From Antilocapra americana (lineage: Eukaryota > Chordata > Mammalia > Artiodactyla > Antilocapridae): 64,000 nt of DNA. Positions 35,375 through 47,722 of this stretch are shown here, piece by piece (positions within the stretch are counted from its first letter, which is position 1; each line of letters starts with the position of its first letter). The stretch covers positions 6,663,404-6,727,403 of the forward strand of contig ML660774.1 of assembly GCA_007570785.1 (NCBI GenBank), written 5' to 3'. A program made the translations under genes and the position numbers. The notes below the pieces were generated by a model that saw only the letters and a list, made by a program, of their open reading frames with translations, was not told where the DNA came from and ran no database searches.

Positions 35375-35589
35375 CTAGGCCAGCATCGCCAGCAGTGCCA
35401 GCAGGATGGGGAGCAGTGCAGAGGTGCTGGGTGGGGCAGCTGGGGCCGAGCTGGCCGGGTCCTTCAGCATGCACATCACCCGGGACCAGGACCCGTTGTT
35501 GGGCAGGGGGGTGACGCCTGTCACCTGGCACATGAGGTTGTAGATATCCACGACTTTGATGGGAGCGGCTCTGAAGTCGGATTTGAAAT
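35375..35589 (-). CDS. ENPP6: ENPP6 exon 8, C-terminus with GPI-anchor signal and stop
   Basis: Acceptor CCCTTGCAG precedes ATTTCAAATCC; the first two bases complete the Asp codon begun in exon 7 ([14 protein letters not shown]). It encodes 71 residues ending in TAG at 35375-35377. Features in order: [15 protein letters not shown], Cys395, PLPNNGSWS with a second NGS glycosylation sequon, Cys414 (the equivalent of a cysteine reported to form the ENPP6 dimer), then a spacer rich in Ala, Ser and Pro and a hydrophobic tail [14 protein letters not shown]. That tail is the expected signal for GPI transamidation, which replaces it after cleavage. The tail differs from human as I recall it and the exon is three codons longer. 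Confidence 0.95.
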
Positions 35590-35827
35590 CTGCAAGGGAA
35601 AGGCAAGGAGGCAAGATGTCAAGGCCACTCCTGGGCTGGGCAGGGCAGAGAGGGGTGGGTCACATGGTGGAGCGATTATGCTCAGCATTTCAGCAGTTCT
35701 AAGACTGGTAGATCCCCCTTGTCCACAGAGCCTGGCCAAGGGATTGTGAACCTGGAAGGAGATCTGGAAGGTTCTACGTTGTGAAAGGAAGTTGGTTTCT
35801 ATGGTGTACAGAGATGTGGGTGTGCAC

Positions 35828-36025
35828 TAAGTCGCTTTAGTGTGTCCGACTCTTTGTGACCACATGGACTGGAGCCTGCCAGGCTCCTCTGTATGGGATT
35901 CTCCAGGCAGGAATACTGGAGTGGGTTGCTGTTTCCTTCTTCAGAGGAATCTTCCCAACTCAGGGACTGAACCTGCATCTCTTATGTCTCCCGCATCTGC
36001 AGGTGGGATCTTTACTACTTAGCGC
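35828..36025 (-). mobile_element. Bov-tA SINE
   Basis: Antisense copy: AAGTCGCTTTAGTGTGTCCG, GAATACTGGAGTGGGTTGC, CATCTGCAGGTGGGATC. Same orientation as the ENPP6 transcript. Confidence 0.9.
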
Positions 36026-36642
36026 CGTGTTTCTTTGAAAGACAGATCAGACAACAAACTGATTTGTGCCTAACTGCACAAATCCGTGCATAACCGTGCT
36101 TCCCTTGTAACAACAGAGCTTTCCTTGAGGGCCCAAAGGCCACTTGAAGCTGCTCATTTCTGCAAGCCTCATCTTGCCCAGCTCCCAATTCGGTTGCAGA
36201 GGTCTCTTCCAGGCCACCTATCTGGCAGAGGAGAGTGGTTAGCCTGGGTGTCCCCAGCTCAAGAATGTTCCCCATTTTTCTACCACATGGAGGTCCCAGG
36301 ACTGGACAGAACTGGCAATTGTATAGTTTTCTCAGTGTGGCTAATGCACAAGCCACAGAGATGGTCTCCTAAGTATGTCTGGAAGATCAGTTGAACATTC
36401 CTTGGGAGCTTTTCACCAGCAGATAAAGTAACTTAGCTGTGGGCAAGATAAAGAAGCTGGTATTGGAGTTGGGGACCCGAGTGAAGGCTGGAAGCCATCT
36501 CATGAAGGAGAGTGCTTCCACCCAGACGCTGCTCCAGACTCTACGTGGACACAGGCCACCAGGGGCAGGGCTGGCTGTTCACAGCATAGCAAGTAAGGGT
36601 GCTGAAGGGACCTTCTCTTTCTCCATAGGAGGCAGAAAAGAC

Positions 36643-36775
36643 GCTGAATGAACATCATCGACTCAATGGACATGAGTTTGAGCAAACTCTGGGAGACAGT
36701 GAAGGACAGGGAAGCTGGGTGAGCTGCAGTCTGTGGGGTTGCAGAGTCGGACATGACTAAGTGACCAAACAAAAA
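36643..36775 (+). mobile_element. BovB LINE 3' end
   Basis: Sense fragment CGACTCAATGGACATGAG, TTTGAGCAAACTCTGGGAG, AGTCGGACATGACTAAGTG with an A-rich CAAACAAAAACAAA tail. Confidence 0.9.
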
Positions 36776-36904
36776 CAAAGAGTGAATGTGAGACTTCAGT
36801 GATATTCATAAGCCGCTTCACATTTAGGTCCCAAACCAGCACTTCCAACAAAATACCCAAAACTACTGAAGTTGAATTTAGGAGGGACTTTTATCCATCA
36901 ATAG

Positions 36905-37117
36905 TTGCTTCCCTGGTGGCCCCATGGGTAAAGAGTCTGCCTGCAATGTGGGAGACCTGGGTTCGATCCGTGAGTCAGGAAGGTCCCGTGGTGAAGGAAA
37001 TGGCGACCCACCCTAGTATTCTTGCCTGGAGAATTCCATGGACAGAGGAGCCTGGTGGGCTACAGTCCATGGAGTCACAAAGAGTTGGACTTGACTGAGT
37101 GACTAACTTTCACTTTA
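36905..37117 (+). mobile_element. Bov-tA SINE
   Basis: Sense copy GCTTCCCTGGTGGCCCCATG to TTGGACTTGACTGAGTGAC. Confidence 0.92.
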
Positions 37118-38082
37118 TCCATCAATAAAGGCCCAGGCATGTGCTCTTTTAGTCCCTCCATAATTTTTTTAAAAGGTAGTTTTGGGACAAACTGTAAGGA
37201 CAAGTTTTCTATCTTAGAAAATAATCTTTATAATTGCTTTGCTAGAACGATCACATATCCCTGGTTTAAAAAGCAAGCAAACACTAACAGCGACGTGACC
37301 CAGAAGTGTCCACACCAAGTTCCGCTCTTACGTTAACCCTGAAATCACAGACACAGAGGCAGCAGAGAGAACTCTGCCACAGAGTATGTTAGATCCAGAG
37401 CAACGTCTCAAGCGATGGGTTTTGCTCAGTTTGAGGTAGAAAAGTAGGATTCCATATAAAGAAGTTCACGGGCTTTACAGAGCAGCCTGCAGCCACTCAC
37501 CAGCTGGATAACCTCAGTGGATGGGCACAGAGATGCTGCCTAAATCCTGGTTGCAGGCTCCTGTCTGTGCTCAATAGATGGGAGTTGTTGATATTAATAG
37601 AATAAGTGCCCAGCGAGGGAAAGTTCACATTGAAAATATTTACCCCATAGCTTATATGAAGTGCTCACTTACTTTTTAGGGCAGGGAGGGTAAGGATCTG
37701 CATTGCCTCAGGGTAAACACTAATTTCAAACAAATCACCTTCCAGAGCCACCCTGGGAAGGAGAACGTAGAGGCTGGCGTGCCAACCCTTCTCATATGAA
37801 GAAAACATTACAATTAGCTGAGGATGGTGGTTACGCCTTCCCAGAGAAGAATCAGCCGCAGCTGAGGACTCAGTGGCAAGCTGGTCCTGTGACACGGAAG
37901 ACTTATCTCCCTGACTTGCTGTGGGTGTAAGGTCGGCCTGCCACATCACGTGTGCAGGTGGAGATCAATAGCAAATCCAAGACAGCCCGCCCCAGCCTTT
38001 CAGACATCTCCTTCTTTAATGTTTGGCAAGAAAACCTGAGGTCAAGCTCTGCTGACCAAAAAAAAGAGAAGAAGTTAGTGGA

Positions 38083-38455
38083 TGGACACAGGGATTGTCA
38101 TACTGAGTGAAGTAAGTCAGGCAGAGAAGGAGAAATATCATATGTGCTTAGTCACTCCATTGTGTCTGATTCTTTGCGACCTCATGGACTGTAGCTCTCC
38201 ACGCTCCTCTGTCCGTGGGATTCTCCAGGCAAGAATACTGGAGTGGGTCATGCCCTCCTCCAAGGAATCTTCCCGACCCAGGGATCAAACCCACATCTTC
38301 TGCATTGCAGGCAGATTCTTTACCATCTGAGCCCCTAGTCCACCTAGAAATAACATATGATATCCCTTATATGTGGAATCTAAAAAGAAACGATACAAAT
38401 GGACTTCCTTACAAAACAGAAGGAAGACTTACAGATTTAGGGCAAGGTTAGATTG
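38083..38455 (+). mobile_element. Ruminant L1 3' fragment interrupted by a Bov-tA
   Basis: Left part GGATGGACACAGGGATTG to ATATCATATG, right part ATATCCCTTATATGTGGAAT to GACTTACAGATTTAGGG. The halves join cleanly when the SINE is removed. Confidence 0.8.
38145..38345 (-). mobile_element. Bov-tA SINE nested in L1
   Basis: Antisense copy between the direct repeats AGAAATATCATATG (38131-38144) and AGAAATAACATATG (38346-38359), 13 of 14 identical: its target-site duplication. Confidence 0.92.
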
Positions 38456-40502
38456 TTCCAATTAGGAACTGCGATTGACCAGAGAGAGCCTGTCTTCCAG
38501 AATGATTTCCCTTTCGCTTAGTTGGACCAGACTTCCTGACTTCTAAAGCTGTATCTGGGCAGCCGTAGCGATGCTCAGCATCCTGTATAAGTGAGAATTA
38601 CCTCCAATTAATCAGGAGGGCAGTACGTTTATCTCAAAGTGCAGCTAGATTGTTATTAAAGACCTCGCTCTTAAATTTTCTTCTGCGTAAACAGTCAGTG
38701 TGTAGAGCTGTTCAATCTTGCATGAGAAGTGAAGCCAGAAACGTGATGGTTTGCGGGAGGCTGTATCTGCCTGGAAACAGTTTTGCAATTAGCCCAGTCC
38801 ATTTTCATCTGGGGTCGTCTTTCTGTCTATAAAAGACTTGGGCTTTTAGTTTTACAGGAGCTTATGATGGAGGCCTTTGTTAATGGATAAAAAGCTCCCC
38901 ACTGAATTTCAGCTGTTGCAGCTCTGGGTACTTGGTTTAAAATTTTGGTTTGAGGCTAGATTCGTTTCTGTTTTAAAATCTGCCCAAGATGCTTACCCAT
39001 AAACACTCCAGCTGACAACTGTTTTGCTTTCATGATCTGATTCCTCTCTTTTGGGGAAGGAGGAGGCAATGCCGTTGAATGAAAGCACCCCTGTGTCATG
39101 TTCCTCTGTGTAAAGCCCATGGCCTGGGATGTCTCCACCCTGATCTAACGGTTGACCTCACAGCATCCTCAAGGCTCCATCCTGAACTCAGCTGGCTTCT
39201 GAGCTCCGCAGATCTAACCTAGGGCTTGGCTAACAGGTAGCTGCTATCGGTTGATGGTATCATGCGGGAGCATCCTCTGAACTCTCTGAGGCCAATGTCG
39301 TGAACCCAGCCTGCCCTAGAAATGCTTGAGGCTACTGGTCCTGTTGCTCTAAGGACGTGGGGACTTGGATGATGTTTGGGCAATGATGTGGGCCCACACA
39401 TGTTCCCTAAGCTCAGCCTCCCAGAGGCACCCATAGAGGGGGCAGAAGCTGACACCTTGTAGCTCTCAGCAGGGTTTTTTTTTTGTGGTTGATAAAGTGA
39501 CCCAAGGTGGATGGAATGAAGGATGGCTGACAAGCATCTCTGTCTGGTACATTGCAGAGGAGGGCAGGGCTTCCAGGTGTGACCTCTAACTTATCACCTG
39601 ATAGGAAAGCATGGGCTTTTGTGGGCTGAAACATTTTGATCAAAACATTCAGAAAGAGGAACTTGGACTGTGGATATCAGGGTAAGCTAATAAGCTTAAT
39701 GTTTAATAAGGAGCATGGACAGCAGGAAGGAAGACGAGGAGCTCGTGATCTGGTCAGCTGACTCTTGACGGTTGTTGACTGCTTTTCACTCTTAAGGCAG
39801 TGTACAGGTAGTAGTATGATTGTTAGAGCATTTGATAAACTTCTTCAAAATGTGAATTTTACAGCACTGTATTAATTAAAGCAAGTGACCAAATGGGCCC
39901 CCCTCCACCCCACCTCTCTTCCAGACCCAGGAAGGCATCAGGTCCAAGAAGGCAAAGTCAATTCGCTCTCATCCTAGACATTGCAAAAGTCATTCTGGCT
40001 CATCCTCAAAGTCAGTCACAAAACCATTTCCTAGCCTGCCATGAGCACATCCTAGTTTCTGGTGGGCCGTAGACTGGATGACCCCTACAGGGGTGGCTGC
40101 TCTAGACAGGGAGGAAGTGTGGAACTGTCAGACCCCGTGAAGCGAGCACATCGACTTTGGGACTTGTGGCTGTCAGCAACCTGGTGCCTGATAAGCTTTC
40201 CTGGACATCAGATGGCTGTGAAGGGATGTTTTGGTGAATTAAGTAAAAAATGAATCACAAACATGTGGAATGCATTTTCCTCACTGTGCTTGAGATTTAA
40301 AACTTACAGGGAGAAGTATTTGGCCACGTTTGCCAAACCCAAGAAGCATTTGAAAGCAAGCCAGCCAAAGACATTTCGTGGAGACAGGCTGGCTTTGCTC
40401 AGCTTTGCTCATAAAGAGGATCTGTAAAGAAATCTCTCCAGCCTTTCCCAGCGCCGTCAGCCCCTGATGCCTTGGGGGAGGAATGACTAAGATCTTGCCT
40501 AC

Positions 40503-40632
40503 CGGGTCCGAAGGCCAGGAAGATGCCCCTCATGGCTCTGAGCTCGTTGTCATATCCGTGCCAGCCCCAGTGCCAGCCTTCCGCCTTGCGGGTGACGGTG
40601 CTGTTCATCCAGAAGGGAAGTGACTCTCGATT
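40503..40632 (-). CDS. ENPP6: ENPP6 exon 7 (third zinc-ligand His)
   Basis: Acceptor TTGATTTCAG precedes AATCGAGAG and the donor is CCCG-GTAGGC. The exon is 43 codons plus the first base of an Asp codon. It encodes [12 protein letters not shown], then a variable linker and GWHGYDNE, then RGIFLAFGP. The NST is an N-glycosylation sequon (Asn341). The His of GWHGYDN corresponds to zinc ligand His354; by direct count it is residue 356 here, because the linker [11 protein letters not shown] is two residues longer than the human one I recall. The exon length stays in frame (six extra bases). Confidence 0.95.
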
Positions 40633-42265
40633 CTGAAATCAACAAGGCATTGACATCCCCCTGTGACCAGGCCAGGGGATGAGCGAGCATCAGGTTCAAA
40701 CTACCACCCACCCAGCGCGGGGCTTTCCTGCTCAGAGGTCTCAGCCAGGGTCATCTGACCTCAGCCGAATCAACTTCCCACTCCAGGTAGCTCGGACCTT
40801 TGGAGGCGGCTCATTAAATTGCCAAAGAGCCCTAGTTCTGAAGGTCTCTTCTTACACTGGGCTGAACTGTGCCTCATAATCAGTTTCAGAGCCACTAAAC
40901 ATAGCGTGTCAGAGACAGAAGGGACGTGAACATGTACCTGTGGTATAATGAAAAATAGCGTTGGCCTTTGTCCCTGGTTCCCTGGCCCAGAGCACCTAAA
41001 CCCTTGGAATTTCCTGAGTGCTGGGGGTGTTTTGTTATTCATGTCCTTAGCTCCCATACCTGAGTTTATGCTAATTGGATGGAATGATCTTTGGGGTGGG
41101 GCACTAAATAGCTTCAGGATGGGGGGCTGGTCACCTGAAGAACCAAAGGCACAAGGAGAGATTTAGAACTTCCAGCCCTATCTTCTGATCTCTAAGACTG
41201 AGTTCAACCATGTGGGTAATGATTTTGTTACCTGAGCCAACCCAATGAGACCCCACATAAACCCCCAGGAACAGCAGGGTCCAGGGAGTGTCTGGATTAA
41301 TGAACACACAGTGATGGGAGGCTGGTGCACCCGAGCAGGCTTCTCTGCACCCCTCACCGCCACACTGTGCTCTGTGCATCTCTTCCATTTGCCTGCCCCT
41401 GAGTAGCATCCTTTATAAGAAAGATTGTAATCTTAAGTATAGCACCTTTCTGACTTCTGTGATTCATCTCAGTGAATTATCAAAGCCGAAGGCGGGTGGT
41501 GAGAACCCTCAGATTTGTGGCCAAGTCAGACACAAGTGTGGGCAGCCTGGGGTCCTGGGACTCGCAACGTGCATTCGGCTCCGCAGGCCATCTTGTGGGA
41601 CGGAGCCTTTAAAGCATGGGTCTGCTCCAACTTGGAGTGGTGTCCAAATTGAACTGAAATGGTAGGACACCTGACTGCTGTGGGAGAGACGTTGCTGGCA
41701 AACACAGCGGCTAATGGAATCACTTCGGTTTTCTAGACCAGCCTAGGAAGCCCCGAGGCAGCAGGCCTGTACCACCCCAGGGGCCCCTCCACCGGAGGAA
41801 CCACCCCTGTCTTCCGTTTGGCCAGCTCCACCCCAGGAGCGACTCCAAGCACAGAAGTCCTCCTGCTCTCCGTTGAGTCAGCCTCTGAGGATGGCCCCAC
41901 ATTCCTCTCCTCCATGCCTTGTGGATCTTCACGTCCTTTTACCATTCTTCATTTGGGGTGGCTTCCAGACCTGTTGCTGCCCTGTCACCCTTCTTTCCTT
42001 CAGAACTAAATTTTCCTAGACCGTAGCTGCTTACTTGAGAGACAACAAAGCTCACAGGAGGTTTTGCAACATCCCGAGGAGACTGCAGCCAGCTGGACAC
42101 AAATCGAGCTCTTCGAGGCAGACTAAGCCTTCATTCCTGATAGTCTGATCATCTTCTGGCTCAGCAGGGTTTAATATAACAAGTTTTCCAAATGCAGGAG
42201 GTAGAACTGACTGGTCGTGATGAATGCGCGGAAGCAGCACAGCTCAAGGACCAGGGATGTACAGG

Positions 42266-42476
42266 CTGGCTTCCCTGGTGGCTCAGACGATAAAGAATCT
42301 GCCTGCAATGCAGGAGACCTGGGTTCGATCCCTGGCTTGGGAGGATCCGCTGGAGAAAGGAATGGCAACCCACTGCAGTATTCTTGCCCGGAGAATCCCA
42401 TGGACAGAGGAGCCTGGCAGGCTACAGTCCGTGGGGTCGCAGAGTTGGACATGACTGAGGGACTGACACTTTTATG
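42266..42476 (+). mobile_element. Bov-tA SINE
   Basis: Nearly consensus sense copy, GGCTTCCCTGGTGGCTCAG to ACATGACTGAGGGACTG. Confidence 0.94.
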
Positions 42477-42597
42477 ACACTTGTTAACAGCACATGAATG
42501 CCGTTTGGTGTGCTGTTCAGTTCACCAAGAGCCTCCCCTGACATCCCCTTAGGCGTCAACACCTCCTGCTGCGGAAGGTATTTTTTTTTCCCATTTT

Positions 42598-42700
42598 GGC
42601 ACAGAGAGGTTAAGTGACACTCTTAAAGTCACACAGCTGTTGGGAGGCAGGACTGGGCTTGGAAGCCAGGGCGTCAGTCCCCTGGTCTTTGTGCACCTCC
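42598..42700 (-). repeat. MIR fragment
   Basis: GCACAGAGAGGTTAAGTGAC and AAAGTCACACAGCTGTTGGG are the antisense MIR core. Confidence 0.8.
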
Positions 42701-42784
42701 CAGGACCCCACAGCCAGAGGTCACTGCAGGGCTCCTACAGCCTGTCCCTTGCCTCTTCATTCACTGAGTGGCAGCAAGTCTAGA

Positions 42785-42985
42785 GATGAGATTTTGAATA
42801 GGATGTGGGTTAAATTCCAGTTTGTTGCTTTCCAACTCTGTGATCCTGGGCAAGCTGCGTAACTTGTCCGAGCTTCAGCTTCCTTGCTGGACGTGACAAC
42901 ACCCCCCTCAGAGACTCTGAAGGATAACCTGACTGTGTGCTAAGCCCGACACACAGTAGGTGCTCGATAAAGAGCCGGGGGCGGT
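42785..42985 (+). repeat. MIR element
   Basis: Sense MIR: CTGTGATCCTGGGCAAGC, CTTCAGCTTCCTTGCTGG and ACACAGTAGGTGCTCGATAA. Confidence 0.82.
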
Positions 42986-44068
42986 CTCCAGATGCCACCA
43001 ACTGCGGGGTGAGGTGCTCGGGGCTTGTGCAGCAGGGTGAACCCTCCTTTGCTTATTTAGCTGTCATATCACATTGCACGCCCATCCTGTCTCACCCCAT
43101 AAATCGCTCCCTGCCATTACTGCTTTCCAAATCGCACTGTTTCATTGACTCTCCGTTTCCTCAATTTTCATCCTTCCTTCTCCAGCTGTAGCTTGTATTT
43201 TTCCACAGGAATATATTTATTAATTTACTTCATTTCTGGCTTATACCCTCTTTTGTTCTTTGCGGTTATGCTCCCAACACATGCCAGCTTAGCTTCATTT
43301 GCTAATTTCATGTCCTGCTCCCCTCCCCACCCTAGTCTACAAGGCAGTGATTCCTGAAGAACTAGGTAGGACATGTCACTAGCGGTGTCACTAACCGTGA
43401 ACCCCATGGGACACATATGTCCCATGGGGGAGGGACAGGTGGAAGGGAGATGAAGACTGCCTGGTTTGAAAATTCCAGTCTAACTTCCACATGCAAACAT
43501 ACAGCAATGAGGCATCTCAGCCCTGAAAATGACAGGAGATCTGTATGATCGCAGGTAAAGCCACTGGTATTTTTATTAACATGAAAAGTTGCTCTGATGA
43601 AACAACTGTTCTTGCAATTTTTTTTTTTTTGGAAACAACTATGTTTACTGATTTTAAAAAGTAATAATAACCTGGCTAGTTATGTGAGAAGCTAAGTGAC
43701 TGAACGGATTACGTGACATAATCAGACTGAGTGGATTACACAACATAATCTAATTACATGACTTAAGGAAACTCAAGAAGGGGAGTTGATGAATTTTTCC
43801 CTTGTTCTTCCTGGTGGCTTTCACTGATTCACTTGGTCCTGTGTCCACGCCCTCTCCCCCCAACACACACACGTCATCACACCAGTGCGGGCCTGTGCAG
43901 CCATGTAATGCATGCCTCATACATGCAGCCGTGCTGGCGAGGTGCTCCACACCTCCCACGTCCCCAGGCTGGGGGGGTCCTCAGGTTACTGGTTGAGGAG
44001 CCTCCATCCCTCCTGAACCTTCCAGGTACAGGGACCGCCACACAGCGCCACCTAGTGACATCCTGGGG

Positions 44069-44099
44069 AGGTGCCTGGGCTCTCCCTATGAAAGTGTGT

Positions 44100-44139
<40 letters not shown>

Positions 44140-44188
44140 CCTGGGTGCCCGGGCCCTCCAGATGAAAGCGTGTGTGTGTGAGGTGCCC

Positions 44189-44222
<34 letters not shown>

Positions 44223-44229
44223 CGTGCCC

Positions 44230-44260
<31 letters not shown>

Positions 44261-44330
44261 ACATGCCCGGGTGTGTGTGTGTGTGCCCTCCAGATGAAAG
44301 CGTGTGTGTCTCTGTGTGTGTGTGTGTCTG
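44069..44330. repeat. Compound (GT)n minisatellite
   Basis: Repeated units of GAGGTGCC[T/C]GGGT-type linker, CCCTCCAGATGAAAGCG and (GT)n. GT blocks lie at about 44095-44132, 44170-44178, 44191-44221, 44232-44259 and 44270-44284, and the phrase CCAGATGAAAGCGTGTGTGT occurs twice (44157 and 44290). A diverged founder unit (CCTATGAAAGTGTGTGTGTA) precedes them. Confidence 0.92.
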
Positions 44331-47300
44331 AGCTAGGGGAGTGCGGACACAGAGGAGTCCCTGCGAGGCCCCGGGGACCTTGCTTTGTGACTGCACGTGG
44401 GAAGAGCATGAGAAGGAAGCAGTGTGGGGACGCTGGAAGGACTGAGGCGGTTTCTCTACGAGGTTGTGCCAGTCAGAGGGGCTGACCAACAGTTCTGGTT
44501 TGGCCAGGGACTGAGGAGTTCTAGGGATGCAAAAAACAAAAAGACAAAAAAAAAAACCCAAAAAAACATGACTGACCTGGGCAAGCCGGGACAAGTTGGT
44601 CACTCTGTAATGAACACTTTCTTGGCAATTCAAATAAAATCTTTGCTGAGTGTCATTTGTCCAGCACCTTCCGGGACCCCTCCTCTGTACAGGGGTGGAT
44701 AGCAGTGCCAGGACCCCCCGTCCCAATTAGGAGCCCCTAAATTAGTTCATCGTTTCTAACGGGAACGACAGGGAAATAGTTCCCCAGGAGGAACACTGTA
44801 AGTGTTCCTTACACACAAACACGGCTGTTACTGTGTTTGTAGACATATGTTCTAGTATTTGGTGCCTGCCTTGTATTTTTGAGGCCTCACTCCACTATCA
44901 GCTCACCACCAAATGCCTGCCAGAAGCTTGCTGAACTGGGGAAGCCAGGCAATTACTTGTGAGATGAGTGTTTTGGTTTTTAGACTAGATCTTTGTCTCA
45001 TTCATCTGTGACATTAACAACAACAACAAAAAGTAGCCTTCACTGCTTACCCCCTGGATCAGCAAACTAGTTAATGAAGTTTGTTCAGCACTTGCCGGGA
45101 CCCATCTCTTTGACTCGGCATTTTTGGATTCCTTTCTAGAGCTGAGCTGAGCTGTCTGGGGGGCACAGTCAGAAATGGGAGTGGTGCTGGGAAGGAGGGT
45201 CAGGGTGACAGGAGTGATGGAAGGCCAGGGAGAAGCAGAGGGCGGCCTGGACAGTCTGCGATCACTGCTGTCTGTCTGTGACTGAGGCACTTTGCTTTGG
45301 TGAACGGTCCGGCATTTACTCACTTCGCACTGTTGCATTTGGAGACTATATTAGCACGTGCTGTTCTCCCTGACTCCTTTCAATTTCCCCTGGGTGCAGA
45401 TCAGAAACTAGTAGCTAAGCCACAGAGAAAATTATTCCTGAGGAGGCAGAAAGGTCACTAGGTCTGGGAAGACATCTGGATGCCAGCTCTCGCCTCACAC
45501 CCCAAAGTGACTTCTCCCCTGATGGCCGAGGAGGGGGAAATCGTCCTCCATGGGCTCTGTCCCCTGACCACAGGCTCGTCTGCGTGGCCCGGCTCCGCCT
45601 GGGTGGCCTCCTCTCCCGTCTTTCCCTGGAAACACACTGTCTACACCACTGGATCCCAAGCCTGGCTGTGCACACACCCTGAGCTTAGCCCAGGTCTCAC
45701 TTTGGGTGTTTGGGTTCCCAGGTGGGTAAGGTGGCCACCCTGTCTATGTAGTAGTCATTCCCTGGGTGGCTGGGGTGCACCGTCCGGCCTGGTAACCACT
45801 GGGAGACTTTCACCTGGCATTTGCCCTGGGCTATGCTCAACAATCCTCTGTCCATTCCTGAGAGTGCTGAGTCTGTGTTTCAGCCGCTGTAGGTGCGGTC
45901 AGGCTCAGAGTCGCTCACGCGGGCTGCTTTCCAAAGAGGAACCTTGGCGGCCGACTGGCTTTTCTCAGTATCGTTGGCTGGCGCTGGGTTCACTGGTGGT
46001 TCCACATCTTGACCACCATCCCTCACGTCAGCCCCTGAAAGTGTAATTCCTCCTGAGGCGTGGGGTCAGGGACCCGAGTGTCCCTTCCTTCTCTCTGGAT
46101 GAGGCCTCTCATCCTGTCTCTAAGGTCTGGGGAACAAAGGTGAAATCAGGTCCAGTTAAAATCAGTAAGTAAGATGTGGACCCGTCTAAGGTGTGTGACA
46201 GGCCTAATGCAAATGAAATCGACTTTATTCCCCAAAGACAGGATTATAATAGGAGCTTCCCCTGCCCTCCACAGTGCAATAAGCTCACAGCATCTAAGGC
46301 TGGAAAAGGCACCTGGTGACATCTCGGAAGAGGTCTCAGTCAGGACTCTTGTGGAAGGAGTACAGTTTGGCTGGCTCCGGGGTTTTGCTGCCAGGGTTAA
46401 GGTCAAGCTATGTCTCAGGCTTTGTGGCATCGCCATTTTAAACTCTTCTTCCGGGAGGCTTCCTGTGGGGCGACTCCTCAGAGCCCCCTGGAGCGGTGGT
46501 CTCGGACCCTCAGGTGTTTGCACACGCTGCTGTGAAGACAAGTCCCCCCAACTGTGTCTCCATCTTAGAAGGCCGCCTCTTTCTAGAGCAGAATTTAGTG
46601 TCTTAGGCCCCAGGCCCTGGTCTCACCCTGCCAAGCCCACTGCCACGCAAAGCCTCGTTCTGAAAATTGGGAAATGCCAGACAGCAGGGCCCAAAGGTGG
46701 CCGAATTCCTTAGAGAAGAGAGGAGTGCTGGAGCAGGGCGCCCAGCGGGTGAGCTTCCTTTTAGTTCTTCTTTCTCCTAAGATAGTGTTTGCTGAAGTGT
46801 GCTGAGGGTGAGGAGGGCATCCGCGTGCCCTCCAAAGGCTTACGGCGATGACCCTGGTCACTGCCAGAAGGAAAGGGGCTTCCAGCCCCCGACACAGGCG
46901 TCCTGGACCTTTGGCACCTCAGGCCCGCGGGAAACCACTCCAGCTACCACTAAAACTCAGGAGCCACGCTCTCCAGCTTGTCTTGATTTCCCCAAATATT
47001 TTGGGCCTGGGCCTAACTGCCGCTCAATCCCAGGCCTGAGAATTGAGCCTGGCATTTCATATCCTTTGCCGGTTTTTGAAATAAATCTTTCCTCGGGAGA
47101 CCAATAAGGGCCTTTTTTTGGAAGCTGAAGCCTGCATTTGCTGCATTTCTCTCCACGCAGATGAGGGTCCGGAGGATCCACAACGAAGCTCCATGTCTCA
47201 CAGTCTTTCACCAGCTTCTGGCCGCATTTGGTCCCCTTTCTGAGCACGGTGTCATCAGGGGGACTCTGTCCAGGAGAGGCCGTGGGAATCAGCCCCTGAA

Positions 47301-47534
47301 GCTGAGTGGGGACTGGGGACAGCTGAGGTGTCCGCCTGCCCATGGACTCCAGCTGCGGGCTAACTGGGCCAGGACAATGGCCACTGGTGGTTTCAACACC
47401 TTTTCTCTGTTGAAATCTCTTCTAGGGCTGCTAACAATTAGTCCAGGTGAGAGGCCTAACTTTCCTCTCTGGGTACTTAGTCACTGATTTATTAGCCTAC
47501 AAAGTAAACCATCTGTCAAAAAGAACCTGAGGCT

Positions 47535-47722
47535 GGGAAAGATTGAGGGCAGGAGGATGAGGGGGTGACAGAGGATGAGATGGCTGGATGGCATCATTGA
47601 CTCAATGGACATGAGTTTGAGCAAACTCTGGGAGGTAATGAAGGACAGGGAAGCCTGGCATGCTGCAGTCCATGGGGCTGCAAGCAGTCGGGCAGGACTG
47701 AGCAACTGAACCATAACAAGTA
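47535..47722 (+). mobile_element. BovB LINE 3' end
   Basis: Sense fragment: GCTGGGAAAGATTGAGGGC, GAGATGGCTGGATGGCATC, CATGAGTTTGAGCAAACTC, ending GACTGAGCAACTGAAC. Confidence 0.93.

Larger units (their letters stand above)
35590..40502 (-). other. ENPP6: ENPP6 intron 7
   Basis: Phase-1 intron of 4913 bp between the last two exons. It contains Bov-tA copies (35828-36025, 36906-37115, 38135-38345), a BovB 3' end (36643-36775) and an L1 3' end (38083-38455). 38456-40502 shows no recognisable element or gene. Confidence 0.9.

Noticed and set aside
44095..44284. Possible CRISPR-like array (repeats with spacers)
   Set aside because: The repeats are GT dinucleotide tracts with duplicated linkers in a mammalian intron; there are no unique spacers.
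44052..44726. 224-codon His/Thr-rich open frame on the minus strand
   Set aside because: It is the translation of the GT/AC repeat array, not a histidine-rich protein.
45480..46713. Open frames of 188 and 179 codons on the plus strand in ENPP6 intron 6
   Set aside because: No recognisable domain, opposed by overlapping minus-strand frames, and no codon pattern or splice structure that would support a gene.
46957..47343. Minus-strand 128-codon frame with cysteine pairs (EKCSKC)
   Set aside because: Superficially zinc-finger-like, but the spacing fits no known finger and the frame lies in the same stop-poor GC-rich block.
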